DNA from: Neurospora tetrasperma FGSC 2508
Lineage: Eukaryota; Ascomycota; Sordariomycetes; Sordariales; Sordariaceae
Reading direction: 5' to 3'
DNA: 64,000 nt
Assembly (NCBI RefSeq): GCF_000213175.1
Contig: NW_009799100.1
Coordinates: forward strand, 3,483,762 to 3,547,761
Positions 1 through 12,600 of the stretch are shown piece after piece (position 1 is the stretch's first letter; each line of letters begins with the position of its first letter). Position numbers and translations under genes: made by a program. The notes below the pieces were generated by a model, which worked only from the letters and a program-made list of their open reading frames with translations, searched no databases and was not told the origin of the DNA.

Positions 1-1522
1 ATTGACATGAATTCACATGCACAGTCGGTGTGCGTTAGGAGTGCTACACTACATACGTAGGTGTGTCGGCTTGTCTTAGGCGGAGCGCACTAGCGGTAAC
101 GGTAACGGCATGGATGCACCCCAGGATTTCCCGGAGCCTGGAAAGCTTGAAATGTCGCTGGATGTACTGCAATGAGGTGTGCTGCCCGCGTAATGCTAGG
201 GCGTCTGTGAGGCCGCGGCCAGGAAACAACAAGAGATGGACCTCCAAAAAACAACCCGTCCGCAGCTGCCGCCAGTTTAACACGCTACAGTTCCCGTAGG
301 TTTGTTTCGTCTGATCTTCACGAATGTTTATGCAATCCCATGACAAGAGGAGCGAGATGAACACCGCCGCCGGCGAGTAATGAGTTTAGTGGTCCCCACC
401 CCGCGCCAGCTGTTCATCTATTGGCAGCCAATGGCGAACACTAAGATCGGCGGGAATGCATCCCTCCCCCTACTGTGATGCTGGACGTTAATGGCTGGGA
501 TGCCCCAGCTTCCCGTGAAATTTCAGGGCGATCTCAGATTATCCCCCACAGAGAAATTAGGCTCAGCTGAGGACATCGTGCCTGCAATGTCGATATCTGT
601 AATACCGAGAAATAAGATAGAAAGGTCTCGATCTTTGTGGATTTGCTTGGTATGCGCTGAAATATTAAAGATGCAAATTGCGTCCAAATGAGATATGTAA
701 ATATGTAACCAGAAACCATCGCATATCACCTTGTCAAACTGTCCCCAGGGGCCATGACCTCTTCAACTCAATCTCCTCAATTCCACAAACATTACCCAAC
801 TTTTGCTGTCAAATGGAATTATTTTTGGTCTTTCGCTCCCCCCTTTGCTGCTTCTCCACCTCTCCACCTTTGTGAGCACAAAGAGCTGGCTGCTTGGCTG
901 GGCTGGGTTTGGGCATCGAGCGAAAGCATTCCTCTGTCGCAGTTGTCGGTCGTCCTTCCTGATCAAAACTTCTCTCTACCTCTTGGACTGACTGCCGTCA
1001 TGCCACCCACTCATCTCGAATCAGGGAGCCGACTTTCCTCGAACCATGTACTATAGGATGGAAAAATGATAATTAAACGTTAGAAAGAACCCGCGTTACC
1101 ATAATCGCCGCCAAGCAAAAAGTGCAGCTGCGATCATTTATTGTGGTACCAGGCTTTTGAATTTCAGACGGCATGGCCATACAAAACCAAGTCCGCCGAC
1201 AGAAGGTATGAAAAAGATGCTTGACATGTAAACTGGGGAAAAAGCACACAAAATGTTTGCCATCGAAAGGCAGCCCCGAAGAAATCGTCTATACGTGTTG
1301 AGTTCTTTTCCACCTCTTTTATTTTTTTAAAAAAAACTTATTTCCCGCCTCCATCTTCCCAAGACGTTGACATCGCAAAAAGTCTCAAATGTCGCAGTCT
1401 TTGTCGCATCAGCCAAAATAACAACATCCTCCCCATGGGCATCGAAGCGTAAATGGTCGGTGTCAGTCGTCGAGATAGGGAAAGTAATCACAAGAACTAT
1501 GTCGCCGTCACACATTCGTCAT
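1..1522. other. intergenic, 3' flank of msb2-like gene
   Basis: I see no convincing gene here. The open frames are short, overlap on both strands and show no recognisable motif. The stretch probably holds the 3' untranslated region of the mucin gene that ends at 1523, plus spacer. Confidence 0.5.
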
Positions 1523-4500
1523 TTAGTTCCACCCGAGGGAATTTTCCGCGGCAACGGGGGCCGAGATGTAGGCGGTCCGAGAGGAGAGACCCATCCCGCT
1601 CCTTCCGCTGCCATGGCTGTCCCGTCCACCAGGCGCACCGGCGCCGGCCGCCGCCGCGCCGCCAGCCACTCCTCCATAGCCGGTAAAGTCCCTACTAAGG
1701 AGTGCCCCGCCCATGAGAGCCGGGCTGCCCCCGCCCATCTGCTGCATGTCCGACGGGCTTCCGCCGAGGGAGCTCGCCCGTCTGTGCGCCTGCTTCTTCC
1801 TCTTGTACCTCCTGGCAACCACGAACATGGCCGCGCCATACGCAGCAGCAACGGCAACAGCACCACCTACAATTCCCGCCGTGGTTCCCCGCTGCTGAGA
1901 AGTCTGGTTGCCGTTGTTGTTGTTTGTAAATGGGTCCGCATTGCCGTTGTTACCGGCGTTGGACGGGTTACTTCCACTGTCGCCACCTGAGCCATCGCCA
2001 ATGAGGGTCGAGCCAAGGATAATGTCGATGGCAGGATTGATCTGCATTGTCAAGTTGTAAACCAGCGGGGTAGGGTTGTTATAGAGCGGAGAACTGGCGA
2101 TTTTAACATCCAGTCGAAGGCTCTCAACATACGCCTGCGGGTATGATACAACAGCAAGAGTGGTCCAGTAGCCCAGAGTGTTCACCGTGTTCATGGGCAT
2201 CAGCTTCGTGACTCTTACTCTGTGGGACTCAATGGACGAAGCAAACGCCAGCGCCTCAGGGAGAAGGCGGAAGATCTGCGCCGCAGCGTTGTTGTTCTTG
2301 GCCACAAATGGGTAATTGAATCCATAGTTGAAACCGATCTGGATAAAAACGTTGTCTTCCGGCTTGGGAGCAGTCGTGTCATCAGGGGCAATCGCCTTGG
2401 GGAGGTCAGTGGGAAGGGCAGTCGCTGTAGTTTGTTGCACGAAGGACACGGTGTGGGTCTGCGCAGGAGGAGGCTGGTCCACCAGAATCGTGGTTGGGCT
2501 ATTGTAGCCAGGCGGCATGTTAGACACGGTGGCTGTAGGAGTATATTGCGTAACCGGTGGATAGTTGATCGTCGTGGTCGGCGCAGGCGGGGGAATCAGA
2601 ACCTGAGTGGTGGTAACAGGTTCCAAGGAGGAAACAGGTACCGAACTCTCAGCTGAAGCGCTCGTTACGATGACTGGAATAATGGTTGAATTGGCCGCTA
2701 CTGTGGTGCTGTTAATCAAGGTGACAGGGGGCAGAACGACCGTCGTGTCAGACATGGATGTGACAGGGATCGAAGAGTTTCCAGGAATAACAGGCACTGA
2801 GGACCCCGGAATTCCGGTTGTTGTTGGGCCCGATTCAACGGCTTTGGTTGAGGAAACAGTTGAGTTTCCAATCGGGATAGAGACGATACCCGAAGACATC
2901 ATGGGAGGCTTAGGCTGGCTGGTGGTCAGCGAGGCGGAAGGCGTGATAACGCCCGATCCAGAGCCGCTAGCATAAGGTTCGGTCGCCGAGGGAATCGTGA
3001 CACTATCCGACGTAGTAACGGGAGCCGTGGGTTCGGTTGCTGTTCCATTGCCCGTAGGAATAAGTATGCTGCCTACCAAGGATGCGACATTGCTAGCCAA
3101 AGATTCAATTAGGTTGGTTGACGCACTGGAGGTTTCATTGACGACGCCTGTAGGGGCCAGGAGAATTCCGGTGCTGCTCGAGCTGGTGATCAGAGGATCC
3201 TCTGTCGCGATGATCTCGGAGGCCGTGGCGGTTCCGATGGTAGAGTTGGTTGCACGGCCAGTCCCAGAAACGAGCGCAGGCGCGGTAGAGTTTGCTACAT
3301 CGGCCGCAGAAGTCGAGCTCGTCCGGATCGAAGGAAGGACGATGATAGGCGGGAGCCAACCCGTGGAAGCGCTCCCATCGGTGGCTGTCTCGGTGCTTGC
3401 TGTCTCGGCGGTGGTAGCATTGGCCGTGGAAGTAGGCTCAACGGTGGTGGTGGGAGGAGTAAGGACCTGCAAAGAGCTAGACGAGTCGGGACTAGTCGTG
3501 TTAGAAATGACTCCTGACGAGACGGTGGGTAAAGCGCTGGACGAAGTCAAGGAGCCAGATGCATCAGTCCACGCGGCCGACGAGCTAGCAACATCGGTAG
3601 CAGAAGCCGAGGAGCGAGCGACATCGGTAGCAGAGATGGCCGCGCTGGTGGTGTTGGCAACAGAGCCAAGCGCAGTAGTGCTATCAGTAGCAGAAGCCGA
3701 AGAGCTAGCACTACCGAAACCAGGGTTCAAGAAGCTAAGAATATCTATAACAGAGCTGGACGAGCTAGCAGAGATGGCCGAGCTGGTGGTGTTAGCAATA
3801 GAGCCAGGCGAGGTGACGCTGCCAGTAACAGAAGCCGAAGAGCTGGCGCTATCGGTGGTAGGGCTGGATGAGCTAGCGGTCTCTGTGACAGAGTTGGACG
3901 AGCTAACAGCGTCGGTGGCCGAGGCAAAAGAGCTGGTAACATTGGCGCCGGAGCTGGGCAAGATGGTGTTGTCGCTAGCCGAAGCCGAAGCCGAAGAGTT
4001 GACCCTGTCGGTGGCAGTAACAGGTGAGCTAGTACTGTCCGTAGTAGAGCCAAGACTGGTTACCGGAGTAGACCCAGGTGACGAAGTAGCGCCAGAAGAG
4101 GTGCCCTCGGTAGTTGAATCAGATAAGCTGCTCTCGGTAGTAGAGCCAGAGCTGGTTCCCGTAGGAAACCCAAGTAGGTCGGTTGAACTGTTGTCAGTAG
4201 CAGAGCTGGAGAGACCAGTGGCACCCTGGCTAGTTGAGTCAGAGGAGACCGCAGTGCTATCGGTGGAACTAACAAAGTCGGTGTCGACAGCGGGGACAGA
4301 GGGAGCGGCTGTGCCAGCGGTCGACAAGTCGACTGTTGTGGGCTGAGAAGGTGAAACGTAAACGGTGCTTGCAATCACCACCGTCGTGACCCGAGACGTG
4401 TCTGACTCGGATTCGGACTGCGGTTCGCTCGAGGTGAGGAAGCGCGAAGAAGTCGACTTGACAAAGGGAATGTCCGACAAGCTTTCGCTCTGGTCGTTGC

Positions 4501-4711
4501 TGGTCGTCTCCCTCTTGGCCGTCTGCGATAAGGCGTCGGACGACGTATCGATGGTGGTAATAGGGGCATCGTTGGATGTTATCGTGGCGTTGGCATACTG
4601 GCGTTTGACATGTTTAGGGAAGTAGTACTTGGGCTTGGTGGGCCCCACATGCTCGCCGGCCACATACGAGGCCGCTAATAGGGCGGCCGCAACAACGGAT
4701 ACTGTCCGCAT
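1523..4711 (-). CDS. msb2: MSB2-type signalling mucin (cell-surface osmo/pathogenicity-MAPK sensor)
   Basis: A single exon encodes 1062 residues. The N-terminus is a signal peptide (hydrophobic residues about 5-18, then AG|EH). It is followed by roughly 700 residues very rich in Ser/Thr/Ala/Val with many N-glycosylation sequons and degenerate short Ser/Thr repeats, as in a heavily O-glycosylated mucin. A folded ectodomain near residues 775-900 (start PEDNVFIQIGFNYGFNYPF) matches the Hkr1/Msb2 homology region in position and style. One membrane segment (GIVGGAVAVAAAYGAAMFVV) is followed by basic RRYKRKK. A short cytoplasmic tail ends ISAPVAAENSLGWN, a tail I recognise from filamentous-fungal Msb2 proteins. 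In the known family the mucin acts upstream of Cdc42/Ste20 and the filamentation or cell-integrity MAPK cascade. The Met at 4711 directly precedes the signal peptide, which fixes the start. A 449-residue antisense open frame inside it is a composition shadow. Confidence 0.87.
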   Translation of the reverse strand: MRTVSVVAAALLAASYVAGEHVGPTKPKYYFPKHVKRQYANATITSNDAPITTIDTSSDALSQTAKRETTSNDQSESLSDIPFVKSTSSRFLTSSEPQSESESDTSRVTTVVIASTVYVSPSQPTTVDLSTAGTAAPSVPAVDTDFVSSTDSTAVSSDSTSQGATGLSSSATDNSSTDLLGFPTGTSSGSTTESSLSDSTTEGTSSGATSSPGSTPVTSLGSTTDSTSSPVTATDRVNSSASASASDNTILPSSGANVTSSFASATDAVSSSNSVTETASSSSPTTDSASSSASVTGSVTSPGSIANTTSSAISASSSSSVIDILSFLNPGFGSASSSASATDSTTALGSVANTTSAAISATDVARSSASATDVASSSAAWTDASGSLTSSSALPTVSSGVISNTTSPDSSSSLQVLTPPTTTVEPTSTANATTAETASTETATDGSASTGWLPPIIVLPSIRTSSTSAADVANSTAPALVSGTGRATNSTIGTATASEIIATEDPLITSSSSTGILLAPTGVVNETSSASTNLIESLASNVASLVGSILIPTGNGTATEPTAPVTTSDSVTIPSATEPYASGSGSGVITPSASLTTSQPKPPMMSSGIVSIPIGNSTVSSTKAVESGPTTTGIPGSSVPVIPGNSSIPVTSMSDTTVVLPPVTLINSTTVAANSTIIPVIVTSASAESSVPVSSLEPVTTTQVLIPPPAPTTTINYPPVTQYTPTATVSNMPPGYNSPTTILVDQPPPAQTHTVSFVQQTTATALPTDLPKAIAPDDTTAPKPEDNVFIQIGFNYGFNYPFVAKNNNAAAQIFRLLPEALAFASSIESHRVRVTKLMPMNTVNTLGYWTTLAVVSYPQAYVESLRLDVKIASSPLYNNPTPLVYNLTMQINPAIDIILGSTLIGDGSGGDSGSNPSNAGNNGNADPFTNNNNGNQTSQQRGTTAGIVGGAVAVAAAYGAAMFVVARRYKRKKQAHRRASSLGGSPSDMQQMGGGSPALMGGALLSRDFTGYGGVAGGAAAAGAGAPGGRDSHGSGRSGMGLSSRTAYISAPVAAENSLGWN

Positions 4712-6350
4712 CGTTCTTGTCCTAGTCGATGTTGATCATGCACTGCCCTGATGATGCTGAGGTGATGTTGGTATAAGAGAGTGGAAGGCGTCAACTGGCA
4801 CTCGGGGCGTATGGTGTGTGAATCTACGCCGAAGGGTCGTCAGCGCCGCAACAGCGACAGCAAGGGTCGACAGCAACGGCAAGGAGGGACTCACTTGTCA
4901 GGAGATAGTCGTAACGAGTGAACTTGACAAATAAGCCAAATGAGGGTAATCTGAAGACGAAAGCAACAGTCAGTGAATCCATGTATCCATAGTTTGGGCC
5001 CAAGCGTATTGGTGATCCCCGCGATCAGCTGTGGAACGGTGAGTTGTTGGCCTGAAGGGAATCGCAGGAGCGCTGATCGTTGCGTCTAGCCCTTCGACAT
5101 CACTGCCCTCACTCTCCAGCGAGGTCCCCGTCGACGTCCCCGGCCCCGGCCAAGTCCCTATGTCCAAGTCGCTTTCTTTTCATCCTGCCTCTCGCACCGG
5201 CTCCAATATGCTCCCCAAAACCGCATTTTTCCCTGCCGAGTGTCTTCGCCAAGGGACCAGGCACCAACCAGCCCATCTTCTCCAAACCAAATCCACACTC
5301 ACATTCAAGGTAAATTAGGGGAAATCTCGATTATCGGTCCCCTGTTGATTTGTTGTTGGTTTTCAAAATGAGTGGCTCGACGAGGAAACTCGTCTATGGG
5401 TTGCAGGTACAAGGAGTCCGTCAGAGGCGGCGTCGAGATCGGAGTCGGATTCGTGTGCACGAGTTCATGACAAGACGGGCATCGGAAAACGGGAGAGAAG
5501 GAGGGACCAAGGCAAGGCGCGTCAACCTATCGGGTGTCTTGTTGGTCCGAGTTGCTGGTCGCTGGTCGCGGGAGCACAAATCAACTGACGGCGGCGGCGA
5601 GGTTGAACGGCAGACGAGTCGTGGGGAGGATTTGCAAAGGACGACGTCGCCGAAGGGGAGTGCCGGAAAACCAAGTTGCGAATTTGGTCGACAGAGCAGA
5701 AGAAAAGGATGAAAGGAGTGGAGGAAGAGAAAGGGTAGGTAGGTGAGAGTGAGAGGAAGAGTGAGTAAGGCGGACAAGGTTGAGCGCGAGGGTGAGGGGA
5801 GAAGTGAACGAATGTGTGAAAGGCGCCCAAAGAGGGTCAAAGGGTTCGTCTCAACACCATACAACTGAATGGAACTAGGGAGTGGACGGAAAAAGAGAAG
5901 GGAACGGGGAGATTGGAAGAATGAAACGAGTGGCAGGACAGCAGCAGCAGCAGCAGCAGGACCTGACGGACTGACTGTTGGTGTGTGTGTGCTGAGCAGA
6001 CGGTAAAGACGGTGGTCACTTCTGCCAGGGTGACAGTGAAGCCTGGATGGAATTGGAAGGAGAGAGGAGCACTCAAGGACTGGAACCGGCTGAAGAGAGA
6101 GAACGGGCTGCGTGAGAGAGACGGGAGCGTTGGCCCGCTGGCTGGGGGGGGAGGCGAAGCGAAGCGCTGCTGCTGCGTTGCAAGGGTGCCTAGGTTTCTC
6201 TTGGCTGCGTGTGCGATCCCAGGAACGATATTACCTCGAGCCGGAGTGGGAAATGGGGAAGGGGGACAAATGCGACAAAAAGAGGGGACCGTTCAACCAC
6301 ACAAGTCACCAAGTGAACATCCAAGAGGATCTGGGGTCCGCCAGGTCCGC
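4712..6350. other. upstream region of the msb2-like gene
   Basis: No supported gene. The stretch is rich in purine and pyrimidine tracts and short spurious frames, and has a GCA triplet run at about 5941-5959. It most likely contains the promoter and a long 5' leader of the mucin gene transcribed leftwards from here. Confidence 0.4.
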
Positions 6351-6686
6351 TACAGTAATTTCCCCTGTTCGTGCATATAATCCGGGACGGCACTTTGAAT
6401 GCATTTAGAGGGATATATGCACGAGTAGGCTCGTGCCAAGACTTCCAAGCCGCCGTAGTAGAGGGATTTGCGGGGATGTTAGGGAGTCGGTATAGGTATA
6501 AGGCCCTAAAAGATTATAGATAGAAGGCGCTAATAAATGCATACGCACCAAAAAAACCGGGCGGTTTCATATGCAAATAGTTGTTATGCAATTGCCCATA
6601 CTAAATAATTGCGGCCAGCGATCTGTAAGCAGTTAGAGGGTGTTATGCACGAGCAGGTGCATGCACGAGCAGGGGAAATTACTGTA
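6351..6686. mobile_element. MITE with 28-bp inverted ends and TA target duplication (Tc1/mariner or Fot1/pogo-like)
   Basis: The left end 6349-6376 and the right end 6661-6688 are inverted copies that differ at one of 28 positions. The ends read TA-CAGTAATTTCCCCTG and CAGGGGAAATTACTG-TA, so an element at 6353-6684 (332 bp) is bounded by a TA duplication. That is the hallmark of Tc1/mariner-superfamily insertion, and CAGT termini are common in fungal Fot1/pogo-like elements. There is no room for a transposase, so it is a non-autonomous miniature element. Inside each end the motif GCACGAG recurs: direct repeats near 6646-6672 and a perfect hairpin GCACGAG-TAGG-CTCGTGC near 6419-6436. These could be transposase-binding sites. 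I found no second full copy in the window. The near-identical ends suggest a fairly recent insertion, but the age is only inferred. Confidence 0.75.
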
Positions 6687-9600
6687 GCCAACCGGGTACC
6701 CGCCGGCCCTAGCAGGCGCGGGAGGAGACTTCCCCCCTAACATGAAACGGAGCGCATTGTTGGTCGGCGATGGTTCCTTGATCGCATGCTCCGCTCCGTC
6801 AATTCCATGACTACCCTACCTCTACTGTCAGTGAAACCCTTGCTGACGACTCCCGCGCCGTCCAGCGGCTTCAGACACACCCACCACGAACCAGGTGGGC
6901 TTCCAATAATATCCTGGTGGCTTGCGATAGTGCGCGCTATTTCTTCCCGACGAAAAAAGAAAGGCCGTCTAGGCTCTGGGCTCCGAAATGAACAAGTCAG
7001 GTAGGTTTGATTTATGTTTCTCAGTGAGGGCCGAAGAAGAAACGTCAAGGCGTCCGTCTAGATCGGCACTCCGATCTTGATTCTGCATTGACCATGCGCT
7101 TATGCCCGTTCCTCATCGACGCGGTAGTCACGCATGCCAATGTTCTCACCCGAAAAGTGCATAAAAAAGGGGGGAAGCAATTGAACTGAAAGCTCTTCGC
7201 GTCCGGGCGGGCGTTCGCGTTGGATGAGGGTAACATCGGGATATGTGATGGACCAAACCCTGGACATGTTTTGCTCGCTCATCTTCCACTTGAACATTCT
7301 CCCTCCCGCGCTTCCCCTCTTTCATCTGTGCCCGCCGTGGAGAGATGGAACTGAAGTGGAACGTGATTGGAAGCAGTGCAGACTGGGGCGGGCCCACGGT
7401 TCTACATATCCTTCCCTTCCTTCCATGCATGCATCGCGCGCGCAAGTTCGCAACTGCACACAGGAACGGGCATGTAAAAAGCAACAAGCAATATGTACCA
7501 ACCCAAGTACCAACTCCGTCGGGTTGCTAAGGATGGACGGCTTGACACCATGGCATGATCATGTTCTCTGTACCACTCACTCGGTCGCACAAGTGGCTTG
7601 TTTTGGGTGAGTGAATGCGAAGCTGAGATGTGCAAAAACGTATCCGATACTTTCCCTTCGCTGGTTAAAGTTTGCCAAAAGGCGTTCGATGTTGGTGGAG
7701 TCTATACTAGCCGGTCTTGTCTGGTTGGCTGCTGCCCAGCGTGTATCAATTGAATTTCGAATTGAATTTGATGCCGCTAGTCGCTGCTGCTCAGTCTACA
7801 CTATGCTACGGTCCCTTGCCGCTTGGTGGACTGAGTGGATCCAATCCTCGCTGTTCCTGACGAGCGACGATCGGTGATTGGCTTGTGTAACCTTCTCCCC
7901 ACCTCTGCAAGGGGAAGCAACAAGGGGACACATCCTTCTAGGGAAGGCACCGAGCGCGCCGCGCACGCACATTCACTCCTCACCATCACTCGTTCACCAT
8001 TTCTCTCTCTTGTTTTTCCTTTCCTTGTCCATGTCCAGGCCTCATCATCACTTCCCTTGCCGTCGTCACCTTCCCCATCCCCAAAACTTCCCTTCCATCT
8101 TTTCCCCCTCCCTCCGTCCACACCTTTCGTGGTCTCCTCCACGCGTGCTTGCGCCATTCCGGCCTTCTAAGACTGGCCCTACATACCACCAACGGGACAC
8201 CACCATCAGGAATCAGTTGAACCGACTGAGCCAACATACATTCGTTTCGCCATCATTTCCCAGTACCGGCTCAGCTACCTACCTCTACCTACCTAGAGGC
8301 CCCCCTGCCTACAAATGCCGGCCGTGTGCCATGGCGGGTAGGATTGTGGGCTTTTCTGCCAGCATGGAGGGTTGGTTATCTTGACATGGCCACCAACACC
8401 ACGTCAATCTCCATCGCATGGGCAAAGAATTAGCACTGCCTCATTTCAATGGAACATTGAGCCTACCCTCCGCACATGGTTCAGCAACGACAGAGCCTCA
8501 AGCCCTGCAATCCGTGCCTATCAGGAGAATCCATTATCTCTAAGCAGCATGCGGCATGGCGTGCTCACCATACCTCAAACCCGAATATTGACCTCATAAT
8601 CTTGCCAAAGCAAAGACCGCCAGCGTGAAACGAGACAAAGACTTCAGCCAAACCACGAGTGTTTCTTCAAGAGACCCAGGATTCGCAAGGGAAACGAAAC
8701 GGCAGCGCCAAAGACGGTCCCCACCCCCATCTCTTCCTCGGTTTTTCTATATTCATCCTACGTTGTACTCTGTGCCATGTACGCTCAGCCTGCCATTCGA
8801 GAGGACAGGACCCCCCCCCGTCCAAAATGCTCAAGCCTCTCCTAGTACCTCGCAGCTTGTCAAACCCGTCCCTTGTTCTTCATGCGACCGCGACTAGCGG
8901 GAAACCACGAGCAAAAGTCGTTGCTGATCTTCAACTGTTCTGGCCGCGTTTGACACACCATGATACCCCTTCTCCCCTTTTGGCGATAACGTCGGAGCAG
9001 TTTGCTGTCTAAGAACTACTATCTCGTATCCTTCGCCATTTTTCTTTTCTGTTGCATGTTGCAGCCAGCACGATGTTATGTGCCATTTGCCCCCTGGATC
9101 GCCAAAGATTCGTCCGTATTCACACGGATCAATTACACTATTTGGCAACATGCAACCTGCTCCCATGATATAGGCATAATACTGTCTAAAAACCATCTTA
9201 CTCGATCACCCGAACATGGTCGTGGTCCGGCGAATGTGTGGGAGCGCTGCCGCGCCACCCCTTGGATTGTTTCCGCGATTTTTCCTGCTTCATCACCAAT
9301 TTTTGTGCCGCCTTGTTTGCAAAAAGGAAAACACGCTCAACAAGTCCAATAAGGCTCTTCTCCAGTTATCGTTACCTTGTCCCAACAAGCTCCCCGCTCG
9401 AGATACTCACACCATATAAGGTTGGTAGGATCATCACCCCGGAGTGCCATACTCAACATTTCAAGCATTAGCCTCGAGGTGGTTAGTGAGAACGCCAGAG
9501 GCTTCTGCGTTCATGTGTATGGGTCACCCGTCCAGGCTCACCGGCGAGTGTCTCTGCTCCCACAGCTACTTACCGATTACCTATAAGAAACGGATCATCT

Positions 9601-12600
9601 GTTGGTTCTCCTTGCCAGTTGCGGGAAAACGACACGTGATGCGCAGCCAAGAGTTGTACTGTGGCCAATGTAACTTCATTATGATATAGTTTATATCTCC
9701 AACTGGCCATCCCCGAAAATCAAGGTGTTTCGGGAATTCGGGATAATTCCCACGCGAACGAATAGCCCCCAAGTGTCGAATCACCAACGGCAAACCCATG
9801 TTAGAATGATTGACTCACCCGTACACTTTCAAACTTCCCGCACGGCCAGTGATGCAGCGCAGTCACATCTTTATCGTTTTGTTCTGTTTGTCAGCCATGG
9901 GTGTTGGGCAAGCAAGACAGAGGAAAGATTCATTGCAGCAGACGTTGAGGTTTGGACGGTGCAAATCCAGACAAAAGCTATCGCAGGCCGAAAGGGAGAT
10001 CTGGGCCAGCTGCTATACAGCATCATTTCCACTTCCTTTCTTCCTACGTACTTTGCTCCACGTAAATCTCTTCTCCTATTTACTACGCCGGGCTTGTTTC
10101 GGGGAAGCATGACGATTGGGCTATCTTTACGAGCACGTTTGGATACAATAGATATCGTGCAGTCAGCCCCTATCCCGTTTTACGAGTGTGACGATGTATA
10201 TAAAAACCACAACAACGCCTCATCACCTGGCTGTATCAGTCCCTACTTTCGAGGTCCGAGAAGGTGTAAGACGAGGGGAAATATCATAAACGGATTCATT
10301 TGGCATCGTCTATGATGCTACAGTTGAGGTGAGGATGTTATCCATTTCGGAAATAAGAGAAAAAGAAGAAAAAGCACCCATAACCAGCCTTGTGGTGCTT
10401 TCGTCAGGAACAATCAACAGCGATCGGAATGGACTCACAATATCAAAACATCAGAGTATCACTATGCGGACTTTACCGTCTGTTTCAGCTGTTCCGTCTT
10501 ACCGGAAACTACTCAATGGCCTTGTGCTTATGCCAACTGACGGCCAATCACGTATATGTTCTCATAATTTACCTTTTCACACTGGAAACCAGGCTGCGTA
10601 AACGGTCCACGGACTTTCACTAGTTTTACTTGCAGTTGGAAGCCTGGGACTAATTGCAGGTATGATATGATGTGGCCTACCGCATCCCACGCACGAAGCA
10701 TCCTCATTCCGGTAGCTCTACGGGTGGTAATCCTCAAGTCTTAATTTTCGGCTACTAAAGTCAAAGCTCTCTAGTCCCACCAACGATACAAGCGGCCAAG
10801 CACTTAAATGCAGGCAAGAGCGAAGAGATAGACCGGAAGCGCGTTGTCAGGGTCGCCAAAACCATGATGCAGATTCTCGGATGGCTGCCTTGTTGATGAG
10901 CTCGGGCAGAGTTGCTAAGTTCGTCAAATCTTTTCTGGTCGCTGTTCACCACGCCCCCTACCAGACTACCTCCTTATCTGGCCCGGGAGCAGCAGCAGTT
11001 GCCGCGATTCTCACAAGACATGCAGTTCGTGGTTGCGCAGATCGAGACACGGTGCCTGCCATCGCCCGAACTGCAACACCGACAACATATATTGAGTTCA
11101 GTTACCCTGTACCGGCGATAGATGAGTAGTGGCGGAATCTGAAATCAGGTTTTGCAAGGCGGCAGATCCTCACTCTGTTGCGCAACCCCAGGTTTTCGCG
11201 GTCAACAAATACTGGGGTGAAGTCACTACCCGATGTATAATTCACGGCAGCCAGCCAGTCTAGGTTCTGAACTGATCGTCGACTCGTGGCAGCGTCTTGG
11301 TACAAACTAGACGCTGCTGGACGGAAGGCTGCCGTACCAGGGCGGGTTTGGTGTAATTCCTGATAAATGATTGTGTCTTCGAATCTCAACAAAGAAAGCT
11401 CAGATCTTAAATGGTAGGCAAGGCAGCCGCCGACACACTGCAAAGTTCATAGTTGCCGGTTCGGGTGGCACAAGAGGATAGAAGTGAAGCAAACCATGAG
11501 ATTACAATATGGCCTGTTTGTCACATCGGAACCTCAACTGTTATCAATCTACAAGTTCTTTATTCACCCTATTCAGTTCAGCATGCCAGTTGCCGGGACC
11601 TCGTTATATTTACCATTGCACACTACAATTAAACGCCAGCCTCCATATAAGATTACGGTGGTAGCGATGGAGGAGATGGGAGGTCCCAGCAAATGAACTC
11701 CCAGAGCCTGTGCGTACTGGACGCATGCCGGGTCGATCTAAAGCAACTTCAACACAACAGCAAAGACTGGCGTAGTGTTGCCCCATGGCGCGATTCAGTC
11801 AATCAATTCATTGCACAACGTCCATCTAATTATCGGCTACCACTTCCCTCTTGCTCGGCTCACATCTTACAAGGTACCGTGCATCTCGGCCGTCTTCGCA
11901 CCACATTGAGTTGGGCGCTGTGTGGCAAAAAGAAAGCATCACCAGTAACTGGGCGAATGAATGCCTGATTACTCGCCCCTTACCAAACTTCCATCCACGA
12001 TATGAGTGACCCCATGCCTCCAATTTCAGATCGGCTGCTCTTCTCAAATTGACAATGTGATGTATCATCTACCATGTGCTCGGGCCAAACACCAGGGGAC
12101 CATAACGTGGCACAGGGTTGCTGCTATGTCTCAAGCAGAGCAAATCTGGGCGCACCTTGCTTTTCCATTGTACCGTCCAAAGCATCAACCGCCCTTTGAC
12201 GGATTAAGCCAGTATGAGATATGGTCTTGAGACCATTCTCTGCACGTTCCTCATTTTTAGACAGCTGCAATCCGTTGTGGATCAGCGGTCCTGCAGCCAC
12301 AAACACGGACAACGGCTTGCAAAGGACAATTCCGCTGTCGGCCTGTGTCAGAGCGTAAACTTGAGTACTAAATTCAGTCCAACAAGGATTGATTTGTCAA
12401 AGGAACAGCCCTAAAGAAAGGAGAAAGAGGTAGCAGAAAGGCTCGCGAATTAAACCACCATAATGAGCATCATTATGGAAGTGAGCCTCAAACCCCTCAC
12501 GAGAGAAACAACCAACGGATGATGTCCTGTCGCATTCCGTCCTAGATCTGACTTGCTTGCCTTGCATCAAGATGCGGGAAAGCATAAAGACAGGGGGGTT

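Noticed and set aside
2997-4346. 449-codon plus-strand open frame
   Set aside because: It lies antisense to the Ser/Thr-rich mucin exon. Repetitive codons there remove stops on the other strand, and the predicted peptide is low-complexity.
9725-10315. 196-codon plus-strand open frame
   Set aside because: Mixed composition with no domain or splice sites and no upstream signals; likely chance in a long gene-free stretch.
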